Source of the DNA: Thraustochytrium sp. TN22
Lineage: Eukaryota; Sar; Bigyra; Thraustochytrida; Thraustochytriidae
Direction of reading: 5' to 3'
Length of the DNA stretch: 64,000 nt
Assembly: GCA_013306675.1 (NCBI GenBank)
Contig: JABLUY010000140.1
Span: forward strand, 34,576 to 98,575
Made by a program: the position numbers and the translations under genes. The notes under the pieces are model-generated. The model had not been told where the DNA came from. It worked only from the letters and a program-made list of their open reading frames with translations, and made no database searches. This document shows positions 45,628 through 54,027 of the stretch, piece after piece; position 1 is the stretch's first letter; every line of letters starts with the position of its first letter.

Positions 45628-47154
45628 TCACCGAGAGAGGATGCTCCCGAGGAATGACTGGCGGTGCTTGCGAGCCTTTATTTTACTCGCCATGGGCAGA
45701 ACGTGCTCCGGAATGGTGTTCTCCTCCACGGTGGGCATCAAGGCGGCCATGTGCCGGGGGTCTGCGGCGGCGGTCGAGCCGGAACCTCCTGCATTGTGCG
45801 TCGGCAGGTCGGTTTCGTCGTCCTGCGTGCCTTCAAGCAAGTTGCGCAGACTGCGGGAGCTGACGCGCCAGTCCGGGGGCATGACGCGCAGCTGCGAGTC
45901 TCTCGCTGCGTCGTACTTGACGTAGGAGGCTGGGAAAACGCCCTCGTGTGTGAAGAGACGGCCGACGAGCTGCGAGCCGGAGGCAAGTTTGGCGACGATC
46001 TCGAGAATGTCGCCCGCACTGAAGGAAATGCGTGGACTCTCAAAGTCGTGGATGGCAACCGCCTTGATCTGGCCCTCCGCGATGATTTCTACGTAGGCCT
46101 TGGGGAAGATGCCGGACTCGAGGTCACCGCCCTCGGCGCGCCGGCGGTGGCCAAGGAACCAGGCCTCGTCCACAGGCCTCTCGATGCGTACTTCGTCGCC
46201 GCGTCGCAGCGCAAGGTCGCCGTCCTGGCCGCGCGGGAAGTCGAAGCGCGCGATGGCGCGCCAGCCGTCCGGCCCGGGACGCACGGTGGCTGGCGGCTCG
46301 TCCATCCACTGTACGTAGGCGGCAGGCATGATACCGGCGCGGCGGCCAAAGCGGCCTCGCAGCCATTCGGTGCCGACGCGCGCGTCGATGGTGAGCATGT
46401 CGCCCTTTTCGAAGGTCAGGTCGCCCTCGGCGTCGGAGGCAAAGGCGAAGAGCGCGCAAGCGAGCGCCGACTTTTCCAACGGCACGATCATGTCCGGGTG
46501 GCCCGCGCTCTCCAAGAAGGCGGCCTCGTCCTCTTCGTCTAGCAGCGCGCTCTGGCTGCCCTGGCGCTGTGGGCTGTCCACGGCCCGCCGCCCCTGGTCC
46601 TGGTCGTCGTCGTCGTCTCGCTTATTCTGCGCGTGCGCTTGTGCTTGCGCTTGCTCACGGGCGGCGCTCTTGCCTGCGTCGGGACTCACGAGTGCAAAGG
46701 TCGCGTCCAGGCGCGCCTTGGCCTGCGAGAGCATGACGGGCGCCCGTCGACGGCTGGACGATCCGGGTGGCTTGCGTGTCTGTCGCACCGAAGGCCGATT
46801 AAGCACGACACTGTGGTCGATCTGGCTCGCCTGGACGACGTTGTTCTCGTCCAGCTCGCCACGGCTTCGAGGCGGCAGCGGCGGCGGCGGCGGGGGTGGG
46901 GGCGGAATCTCGTCGAGCACATCGTCCTCGGGCCTATCGTAGAGCACATCGGCTCGGGGCGGCGCCAATGTGGAGCGCTTCGGCACGGGCGGCGCCGAGG
47001 AGACGGGCCTGGGCGCGTTGGGCTGCGGCTTGGTCGCGTGGAAGTCGTCCTCATGCGAAAGTGGCGCCGAAGAAAAGGGCTGCACGGAATGATGCCGGCT
47101 CGAGGCGGCCCGCGGCGGCAGCGGCGGCGGCTGGCGCGCGGTCCGCGACGGCAT
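45628..47154 (-). CDS. adaptor with three SH3 domains and proline-rich N-terminus
   Basis: 508 residues from MPSRTARQPPPLPP; the open frame extends upstream to 47541 without similarity. Residues 1-130 are rich in proline, including PPPPPPPPPLPPRSR, and should bind SH3, WW or profilin partners. Three SH3 domains follow: about 230-283 (ALFAFASDAEGDLTFEKGD to GIMPAAYVQW), about 295-355 (AIARFDFPRGQDGDLALRRG to GIFPKAYVEI) and about 361-414 (AVAIHDFESPRISFSAGD to GVFPASYVKY). Each has the ALYDF-like start, an E/D-L-F...GD loop and the G-x-x-PxxYV end. The protein has no catalytic domain. It could organise actin or endocytic sites as other multi-SH3 adaptors do, which is inference. Polyproline and SH3 in one chain allow self-binding. 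Confidence 0.88.
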   Translation of the reverse strand: MPSRTARQPPPLPPRAASSRHHSVQPFSSAPLSHEDDFHATKPQPNAPRPVSSAPPVPKRSTLAPPRADVLYDRPEDDVLDEIPPPPPPPPPLPPRSRGELDENNVVQASQIDHSVVLNRPSVRQTRKPPGSSSRRRAPVMLSQAKARLDATFALVSPDAGKSAAREQAQAQAHAQNKRDDDDDQDQGRRAVDSPQRQGSQSALLDEEDEAAFLESAGHPDMIVPLEKSALACALFAFASDAEGDLTFEKGDMLTIDARVGTEWLRGRFGRRAGIMPAAYVQWMDEPPATVRPGPDGWRAIARFDFPRGQDGDLALRRGDEVRIERPVDEAWFLGHRRRAEGGDLESGIFPKAYVEIIAEGQIKAVAIHDFESPRISFSAGDILEIVAKLASGSQLVGRLFTHEGVFPASYVKYDAARDSQLRVMPPDWRVSSRSLRNLLEGTQDDETDLPTHNAGGSGSTAAADPRHMAALMPTVEENTIPEHVLPMASKIKARKHRQSFLGSILSR

Positions 47155-47986
47155 GGTGAAGGGCGGCCGCCCCGCCCGCCGCCTATTTTGGCCTTGCGAG
47201 GGGTCGCGACGCGGCGCGCAGGTGAAGAAGCTCCGGTCTCGGAGTCGAGGTCTGGCCTTGGCCAAGGCGCGGCACGGCAACGGTCTGCTCGCCTTCGCGA
47301 GGCAGAGGGAAAGAAAATAACATCGACGTGGGACAGCACCCTCGACGTGTCGTGCGAACTTCAGTGCGCCAAGTGCAGGCAGGCGCTCGCAGGCCGTCAA
47401 GTCCCGCAGGAGGCCGGACAACTTGCTCGCGCTTACCGGGCCGCCAGCGCAGGGCCATGCGTCGTCCGTCCTGGCTGATTTCCCCCCTCGCCTCTTCTTC
47501 TTGGCCCTGGAGGGCGAGGCAGGCTTGCGCTGCAATGACAAATCTCGTCACCGTCCGCGCCGCGAGCGCCAACCCACCACCGGCAAGCTTCGTGCGTGCA
47601 AGTGCCATGGCACCGAGGAAGCCTGCGAGTCTCAGGCCAGGAGGCAGGCAGGCCGATTGTCCGTCCCGGAGGGGTCAGAAAATTGGCCAACGGCGCGCGC
47701 GCGCGCCACATCGACGGTCGTTCCCTTCTTTCGAGACTCTCGGAAACTTTAACTCGCACACATGGGGTGCGCGAAGGGCGCGTGCCACGTCGGGGACGTG
47801 GCGCGTGGCCGTCCTTTGCCATGATTGCTGGCTGGTACCGGCTCTGTGCCCTTTTTACGGTGGCGACTATCAACTCACATGTCAAGGCCGAGCGCGGCAG
47901 CCGCCGCGGATCGAGCTGGCGAGAAGCGCGGGGCAGAGCGAGGTCGCGCGCGCGCGCTTGCCAGCGGGCCTGACCCCGCGGGCACG
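47155..47986. promoter_or_regulatory. spacer between SH3 adaptor (-) and LisH protein (+)
   Basis: 832-base divergent spacer, no gene or strong repeat seen. Frames through it are extensions of the two genes without similarity. Confidence 0.45.
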
Positions 47987-49750
47987 ATGGCCTCGGCACG
48001 CGAGGTCGACGACTTCGCGGCGCTCGTCGTGCGCGACTACTTGGAGCGACACGGCCTGCGCGAGACGCTGCAGGCGCTGGACCAGGAGGAGAAGAAGAAA
48101 CAGCAGCAGAAGGAGGACGACCCGGAGCGCAAGGAGGAGAACTCGGAGAATGTGGACACTTGGTACAAGTTCTCGCGCGCCGTGGACGTGCCGGCGCTGC
48201 GACGGCGCGTTTTCGTCGACGCTGAATTGGCGGAGGGCGACGCGGGCGGCTTCGCGCTGGTTGACGACCAGGAGGATCGCAACGCGGACGCCGCCCTTTT
48301 GGCACTCTTCATTCGCTATCTGTGCGTGGCCGGCGAGCGTGGTGGGCCTCCCGAGTCAGCGGACGCTCACGTTGCCTCCGCAGCGGCGTGTGCAGGAGAC
48401 GGCGAAGCGACCATGCTCAGCGAAGCACGGTCATTCTCGCGCGAGAGCGGCGCGCCGGCGGTGACCGGGGATGCCATGATGCGGGGCGGGCTGCCGACAG
48501 GGGCCGTGGAGAGTGGGCATCACGGGCTGGACAACGAGGACGACAAGGACGAGGAGGACGAGGAGGACGAGAGCACGGCCCACGGTGCGCTGCTGGACGA
48601 GGCGCTGGCGATGCACGACCTGCGGCGCGGCAGCAAGATGTTTGCAGCAGCGCTCTCGACCCCACTGCACCCAACTCGATTCCACCCACTGACGGGCGAG
48701 CTGACGGAGGCGCAGCCCATGGTACGGTCGTGGAGCACCGCGGAGAACAGTAACAGCAGCAGCAGCAGCCGCGGCGGTGGCAGCGGCGGCGGCGGCGGCG
48801 GCGATGCGACGGATGCGCCGTCGTCGCCCGTTGCGAAGGAGCGCGCATCGAGCGTGGAGCAGCTCACGAAGCGACTGGAGGCAATGGCAAATGCGGAGCG
48901 CGATGCGGCGGCCCTACGGAAGCGGCAGATGCGGAGGCGCGCGAGCCTGCGCAAGATGCTGGCGCCGCTGGAGCCGGCTCGCGGCGCGAGCTTCAGGGGT
49001 GCGGAGGGGACTACGCCAGCGACCAACCAAAGCAAGAACAAGAGCGGCAAGAACAAGAGCAGCACGGGCGGGCGCAATCCGAACAAGAACGGGGCGAAGC
49101 GGGCCGCGGGACGATTGTGCGAGACGACTGGGCTGGGCGGCGACTCGCAGACCACAACGACGCATCTTAGCGCGAGCCAACTCTCGGCGTCCAAGGACAG
49201 TGGCCTGATGCAGCAGCAGGCGCGGCTCGCGGAGCGCGCGTGGAAGCTGGCGCCCCGGCACAAGGAGCACCCGGCCACCTACGCGGTGACCTTTCGCATC
49301 CTGGATCGCGACATCAAGGTGAGCTCGGCAAATGCCGCGCAGCACGTGCGCATTGCCAAGAATCTACAGCGCGTGCGGCAGCGCATGCCCAAGGAGGATA
49401 TGATGCTTCTGCAGGAGAAGTATTCGGGAAAGCGCGAGCGGCGGTGTGCGCTTTGTGAGAAGGCCTTTAACGTGCTGAATCTTCCCATGAGCATCTCGTA
49501 CAAGGCCATCATGGACTTGCGCGAGTCGTGGGGCGTGCACGTGCGACCGGATGCGCGCCGCAGCCGCGCGCCGCTGTGCTATGACGAGGTCTGCGTGTGC
49601 CTGTTTTGCTCGCAGTTCTTCTCGGATGGCGGCGATGCGTATCGAGCACCTCGCAGGCAGATCGACGACCCGGACGAGCGCTTGCTGGAATTCCACAAAT
49701 CCATCGAGCACCTCGACCCGCGGCACGAGGCTGCCTTCTTCCGGCCCTGA
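47987..49750 (+). CDS. LisH-motif protein with a C-terminal six-cysteine cluster
   Basis: 587 residues from MASAREVDDF. Residues about 10-35 (FAALVVRDYLERHGLRETLQ) fit the LisH dimerisation motif. An acidic middle follows, with EDDKDEEDEEDES, poly-Ser and poly-Gly runs, then a basic region (KNKSGKNKSS). The C-terminal 120 residues are the most protein-like: HPATYAVTFRILDRDIKVSS, AKNLQRVRQRMPKEDMMLLQ, and a cysteine set at 487, 490, 531, 536, 538 and 541 (CALC, then CYDEVCVCLFC), suggesting a zinc-binding fold. KFSRAVDVPALRRRVFVD follows the LisH part. I do not recognise the family of the C-terminal domain. LisH proteins often act at microtubules, cilia or in ubiquitin-ligase scaffolds; no function is claimed. 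Confidence 0.75.
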   Translation: MASAREVDDFAALVVRDYLERHGLRETLQALDQEEKKKQQQKEDDPERKEENSENVDTWYKFSRAVDVPALRRRVFVDAELAEGDAGGFALVDDQEDRNADAALLALFIRYLCVAGERGGPPESADAHVASAAACAGDGEATMLSEARSFSRESGAPAVTGDAMMRGGLPTGAVESGHHGLDNEDDKDEEDEEDESTAHGALLDEALAMHDLRRGSKMFAAALSTPLHPTRFHPLTGELTEAQPMVRSWSTAENSNSSSSSRGGGSGGGGGGDATDAPSSPVAKERASSVEQLTKRLEAMANAERDAAALRKRQMRRRASLRKMLAPLEPARGASFRGAEGTTPATNQSKNKSGKNKSSTGGRNPNKNGAKRAAGRLCETTGLGGDSQTTTTHLSASQLSASKDSGLMQQQARLAERAWKLAPRHKEHPATYAVTFRILDRDIKVSSANAAQHVRIAKNLQRVRQRMPKEDMMLLQEKYSGKRERRCALCEKAFNVLNLPMSISYKAIMDLRESWGVHVRPDARRSRAPLCYDEVCVCLFCSQFFSDGGDAYRAPRRQIDDPDERLLEFHKSIEHLDPRHEAAFFRP

Positions 49751-50056
49751 AGATGACAACAACGTGAAGAGAAGTGTCTGCTTACTTACTAGAATCAAGA
49801 GCGTTGGTTGGGCTGCTGCAAGCTTGCTGGTAGGGCGGGCTTTTTAGCTAGCTAGCTAGTCTATAGAGCTAGAGCAAGCAGCTTCATGGCTGCACAGAGC
49901 TCTAGGGCCTAACCTTTGCTCAACATACTAGGCAGCCAGCGAGCCAGCGTAGTACTACAACCTCTATCGTACGTACAGGTGCGGCGTAGGCGGCGGAGGA
50001 CACGGGCCAGTGCGCGCGCCCGCGCGCTCAGTCGAATCCGTCAACCCTTCAAATCA
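49751..50056. other. convergent gap
   Basis: Tail-to-tail spacer of the LisH and lectin genes. A tagctagctagct run (49846-49859) lies about 95 bases past the LisH stop. No gene. Confidence 0.5.
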
Positions 50057-50989
50057 TCAGATGAAGATGAGACCGGGAGCCACGGCAACGGGCGGCTGGT
50101 AGCGCGAGGAGACCGAAGGCTCGACTTGCTCGACCATGTAGAGATGGCCCTCGAAGTTGCGGTAGAAGAGCTGCAGCTTGCCGGAGGTCTCGTTGCGGAG
50201 TACAGTCACATCGCTGGTGGGAAAGACCGGGCTGTCGATGATCCAATAGCTGTCGTCGGTCTGGTTGAGCGGCAGGCCGTGGTCCAGGCAGTGCCAGAGC
50301 GTGGTAACCTCGTCCTCGTCGACACAGGAGCCCTCCCGTGGCACGGACCAGCTGGTCGGGTCGCTCGCATCGACCTGGTGCATCTGCCAGAGGTCGAGGT
50401 TGGCCTCGAGGCGCACGAAGATCTCCAGGCGGCCGTCCGTGTTGCGGCCGATGGCAGGGTCCGAGTCAAAGACGCAGGGCCGCTTCGGATCTAGCGCGCT
50501 GGGGCAGTACTTGGTGAGCGGCGCCCAGTCGCGCCAGGCGCCGTCCGCCTGGTAGCTGTGCCAGAGCTGGCCGTCCTTGCCGAGGCCGACGGCGAAGAGG
50601 CCGCCGTCGGCCATGGTCTCCATGGCAAAGACCGTGCGGTTGCCGCGGACGAAGACCTCGCCCTCGTAGCCGAGGCGCGCGGGCCTGGCCGCGCCGCGCA
50701 GGAGCACGGGCCCGGCCTGGGCCAGCTCCACCTCCGGCTGCGACAGGTCCTCCGGCTGCGACAGGTCCAGCACCAGGTTGACTTGCACGGCCAGCGGCCG
50801 CGGCTGCGGCGCCGTCAGGCCGCCCAGCAGCGCCGTCGCGCACAGCGCCATGCCCACGAGCGCGAGCCCGTGCAGCCCGCCGCGCCGCGCCGCGCGCCGC
50901 TCGCGGTGGTCAGCCTCGCGGTCGTCACGCGCCGCGGTCCGCATCTCGCTCGCGCCCGCGGCCTTCAAGCTCTTGGCGGCCTGCGCCAT
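50057..50989 (-). CDS. type II membrane protein with PLL-like lectin propeller repeats
   Basis: 310 residues from MAQAAKSLKAAG (ATG at 50989). Residues 39-59 (LHGLALVGMALCATALLGGL) are a membrane anchor after a basic cytosolic segment, so the rest should lie in the lumen or outside. The lumenal part has repeated blade motifs of PLL-type beta-propeller lectins: TMADGGLFAVGLGKDGQLWH plus SYQADGAWRDW, DGRLEIFVRLEANLDLWQMH, SGKLQLFYRNFEGHLYM. The pattern DGrLevF.r...g.LwH is that of fucose-binding lectins of the Photorhabdus type. Only four or so blades are visible, so the propeller may be partial or complete by oligomerisation. Two N-glycosylation sequons occur (NRT, NQT) along with NET. Sugar binding is inferred; a fucosyltransferase-like gene occurs 40 kb away. 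Confidence 0.72.
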   Translation of the reverse strand: MAQAAKSLKAAGASEMRTAARDDREADHRERRAARRGGLHGLALVGMALCATALLGGLTAPQPRPLAVQVNLVLDLSQPEDLSQPEVELAQAGPVLLRGAARPARLGYEGEVFVRGNRTVFAMETMADGGLFAVGLGKDGQLWHSYQADGAWRDWAPLTKYCPSALDPKRPCVFDSDPAIGRNTDGRLEIFVRLEANLDLWQMHQVDASDPTSWSVPREGSCVDEDEVTTLWHCLDHGLPLNQTDDSYWIIDSPVFPTSDVTVLRNETSGKLQLFYRNFEGHLYMVEQVEPSVSSRYQPPVAVAPGLIFI

Positions 50990-51798
50990 GCTCTCGCTGC
51001 GCCGCTGCTGCTGCGCCGCTGCTGCTGCGCCGCTGCGCTGCGCGCTCTGCGCTGCCGCCCGTCCGCCTCGCGAGCGCGCTTCTGGCGCCGGGGGCGCAGA
51101 GGCGCGGCGGCGAGGTTTTGGCTTTGCTTTGCTTTGCTTTGCTGAGCGGTGCCACTCGTGCCTGCACTGTCACTGCTGTGAGACTCAGCCCGGTCCGAGT
51201 CCGAGTCCGAGTCCAGGCCCGAGTCGTGGTCGGCGAGTCCGGGTTTCACGTGGCCTGCGCTGCGCTGCGCTGCGCTGCCAGTGCGCTGCGCTGCACTCAG
51301 GCTGTCGTCAATCTGAAACGCTGCTTTTGTTGTCGGAGGGACTGCCTGCAGGCAATCACGAAGAGATCAATCGGTCGCATGCGGAGCGAGCGAGGTCCTT
51401 GAGCCACCGCCGCTGGTGATGGCTCGATGCAGCGAGCGGAGCGAGTTCCTTGAGCCACCGCAGCTGGCAGGCTTGACGTCGATGCAGCTCGCTTCCACAT
51501 CATGCTGTCAACGTACATCAACTTTGAGTCACGAAGCCCGTTCTGTGCTCAGCACTGCAGAACGAACACCGTTCACAGAACGCGTTCTTGAGGTGCCCTG
51601 ATGATGCAGGGAAAGACGCGGACTCACAATGACACATCACATCAGAGCGGCCGTTGCGCACGAGGCGTGAGCTCTCGCCTGGCAGGCTCGGGCTTGCGCT
51701 ACGCGCCATCTCCGCGGCGGTAGACCGGAGAGAGCGGCGGCAGGCGTGCTGGCGTGCTGGCTCGCTGGCTGCGTCCCTGCACGGCTCGCGGCGGCACC
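50990..51798. promoter_or_regulatory. spacer between lectin (-) and EF-hand-like gene (+)
   Basis: 809-base divergent spacer. It has (CTGCG/ctgctgcgccg) repeats at 50997-51050, a (GCTTT)n run at about 51121-51141, a (CGAGTC)n run at about 51195-51225 and a doubled segment (gagcgagcga/gagtcc near 51385 and gcgagcggagcgagttcc near 51433). No gene is seen. Confidence 0.5.
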
Positions 51799-52216
51799 AT
51801 GGGCAACGCGCAGGCGCGCGAGGGCTGCAACGTGGAGTTCAGGGACTCGCTGGAGCCACTGCGCACGTGTAGGTCAAGCTGGCGGGGTCTGGGCAGGCCC
51901 GGCGACCAGGCGCACTAACCCTCACTCGCCGCTCGCAGTTGATCTCACCACCGCCAGGGCGCTCCTGGACAAGTACTTGGAGCTGGACCTGGACTTTGGC
52001 ATCCCCAAGGAGGACCTGCAGCGGCTCTTCAGGGAGTGCGACATGGAGCTGGGCGGAGACGTCGTACAGGCCGTCTTTGACGCCTTCCCCAAGGCGCAGG
52101 CCAGCATGACGCTCAATGCGCTTGACTTTCTGGAGGGCTTTGCCGTGCTCTGCCGCGGAGCAGCCCCGGCCAAGCTCGATCGTACGTCACTTCGGGCATG
52201 GCTAGCCGAGCAACAC

Positions 52217-52287
<71 letters not shown>

Positions 52288-53619
52288 AAGAAGGAGTTCG
52301 AACGAGAGAAGCAGAAACTCACGACGAACACGCCACAGTCATGTACGACATTTTCGATTTCCAGCGGCGCAGCGAAATCAGCTTTGACGAGCTCGTGAGT
52401 TTTCTGCGGCGAGGGGTACACGGGCGCACACGCTGACGTGCGAGCGCATTCGCAGACCATCATGTTCATGTGCGCCGCGCAGGGCGTGCTGCACATGTCC
52501 GGCACGGATCCAGAGGACGGCCGCTTCGGCCAGGCCTCGGACGAGGAGATCGCGCAGATGATCCGGCGCGACTTCGGCTTCCAGCCCGGCGAGGAGCGCG
52601 AGATCCCCAAGGAGCACTATCTCGCTTGGGCCCAGGAGAAGCTTCCTCGGGACCTCCGCAAGATCGAGCACGTCCTCGAGCTTCTCCACGGCCGCGACCC
52701 CAAGACTGAGACGCGCATTCCCGCTGAGCAGCAGCTCGAGGCCAAGGATGACGAGCCTCAGCAGGCTGCGGACGACGACGAAGCCAAGCCTGAAGGTGAA
52801 GAGCTGCAGCAGACTGCGGGCAGCGGCGACGAAGCCAAGGATGGAGGTGAAGAGCCGCAGCAGACGGCGGACGGCGACGGCGAGGCCAAGCACGAAGGCG
52901 CGCAGCCGCAGCAGACTACGGACGGCGAGGACGAAGCCAAGTACGAGGCTGACTTTGAGGAGTCCAAGGATCTCGCTAACGAGGCTGAGGCTGAGGACGA
53001 GGGCAAGGGCGATGCCGTTGTTGAAGCCGCCGAGGAGGCCGCTGAGTCCGCCGCTGAGTCCGCTGAGGTGGGCGAGGGAGTCGAAGCCGAGGCACATGCT
53101 CTGACAGAATCGGCCGAGGCCTCGGCGGAGCCCGAGGCCACAGATGAGGTCAAGGCGGAGCCCGACGCTGCTGCCGAGGTCGCAGCAGAGCCCGACGCCG
53201 CTGCTGAGGTTACAGCGGAGCCCGAGGAAGCTGCTGAGACTGCGGCGGAGCCCGATGCGGTTACTGATGTCCCGGCGGAGGCCGAGACCGCGGCGGCGAC
53301 CGAAGCTGCTGCTGAGATTGACACGACTGCCGAGGTTGACACGACGACTGCTGAGGTTGACACGACGCCTGCTGAGGTTGGCAACGCTGAGGCCGCTGCA
53401 GAGCCGGAGGCTGCTGTGGAAACCACGGCAGAGACCGAATACGAGGCAACCAATGTGGCCGGTGATGATATCGCAGAGACGGAAACTGAGGCGGCCCAGG
53501 CCGTCGAGGATGCTCCAGCCGACGCTGCTACCGACGAGGTGGTGGCCGACTATACCGAGGCCGCCCCGACGGAGATGGAGGCCTCTCCATCATCAGCAGA
53601 GGAGGCCAAGGCTGAATAG
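51799..53619 (+). CDS. MGN-myristoylable EF-hand-like protein with Glu/Ala-rich tail, four exons
   Basis: Exons 51799-51868, 51939-52181, 52339-52394 and 52456-53619 encode 510 residues. Introns are 70, 157 and 61 bases with gtaggt, gtacgt and gtgagt donors and cag acceptors. Intron 1 has a good branch-point CTAAC (51914-51918), and intron 2 holds a (GA)n run. The start MGNAQAREG fits N-myristoylation. Residues 23-100 are helical (LTTARALLDKYLELDLDFGI, FPKAQASMTLNALDFLEGFA). Exon 3 gives MYDIFDFQRRSEISFDEL, an EF-hand-shaped helix-loop-helix whose loop (111-122) has lost most Ca2+ ligands (only Asp1 and Glu12 fit). FGFQPGEEREIPKEHYLAW may be a second such unit. From about 205 the tail is Glu/Ala-rich with many EPDAAAEV-type repeats. 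Neuronal-calcium-sensor-like membrane attachment is inferred. Confidence 0.82.
52220..52283 (+). repeat. (GA)n microsatellite in intron 2
   Basis: About 32 uninterrupted GA units directly visible inside the 157-base second intron, between the gtacgt donor and the acceptor at 52338. Confidence 0.9.
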
Positions 53620-54027
53620 GAAACTCACCACCAAGGAAGTTTTACCGAAATGTGACCCCACTCTTTTTCCTCTCCCAGCTGTAACTAAGCTAGCTAGGCG
53701 CCGCCTGGCCCTTGCCGCCACGCCGGGTCGCCCTAGGTCCGGCCTTTTGGGCGTTGTCTCGTCGCGCGCAGCCATGTCGAGTGCCGCGCCACACATCTCG
53801 GCCAGGCCAGGCTGGGCGCTGCGGCGCGCTGCCTGCTCTGCAGCGACCGCGCTGCAGCGGCGCACTAGTGCAGAGCAATGCAGTGCAATGCAGTGCAATG
53901 CAATGCAGTGCAATGCAGTGCAATGCAATGCAATGCAGTGCAATGCAGTGCAATGCAATGCAAAGCAATGCAATGCAATGCAATGCCAGGACAGTGCACA
54001 GGTGAATGACAGAAGAAGAAACGAAAC
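53620..54027. repeat. gap with pentamer satellite (caatg/cagtg)n
   Basis: A run of 22 pentamers, mostly caatg with cagtg variants and one caaag, fills 53876-53985 and ends about 40 bases before the alanine aminotransferase ATG. A ctagctagg word occurs at 53689-53697 behind the previous stop. No gene is seen; the cysteine/methionine-rich frames across the satellite are repeat products. Confidence 0.85.

Noticed and set aside
53690-54001. Frames full of Cys/Met/Gln or His/Cys/Leu over the pentamer satellite
   Set aside because: Pure translation of caatg/cagtg repeats.
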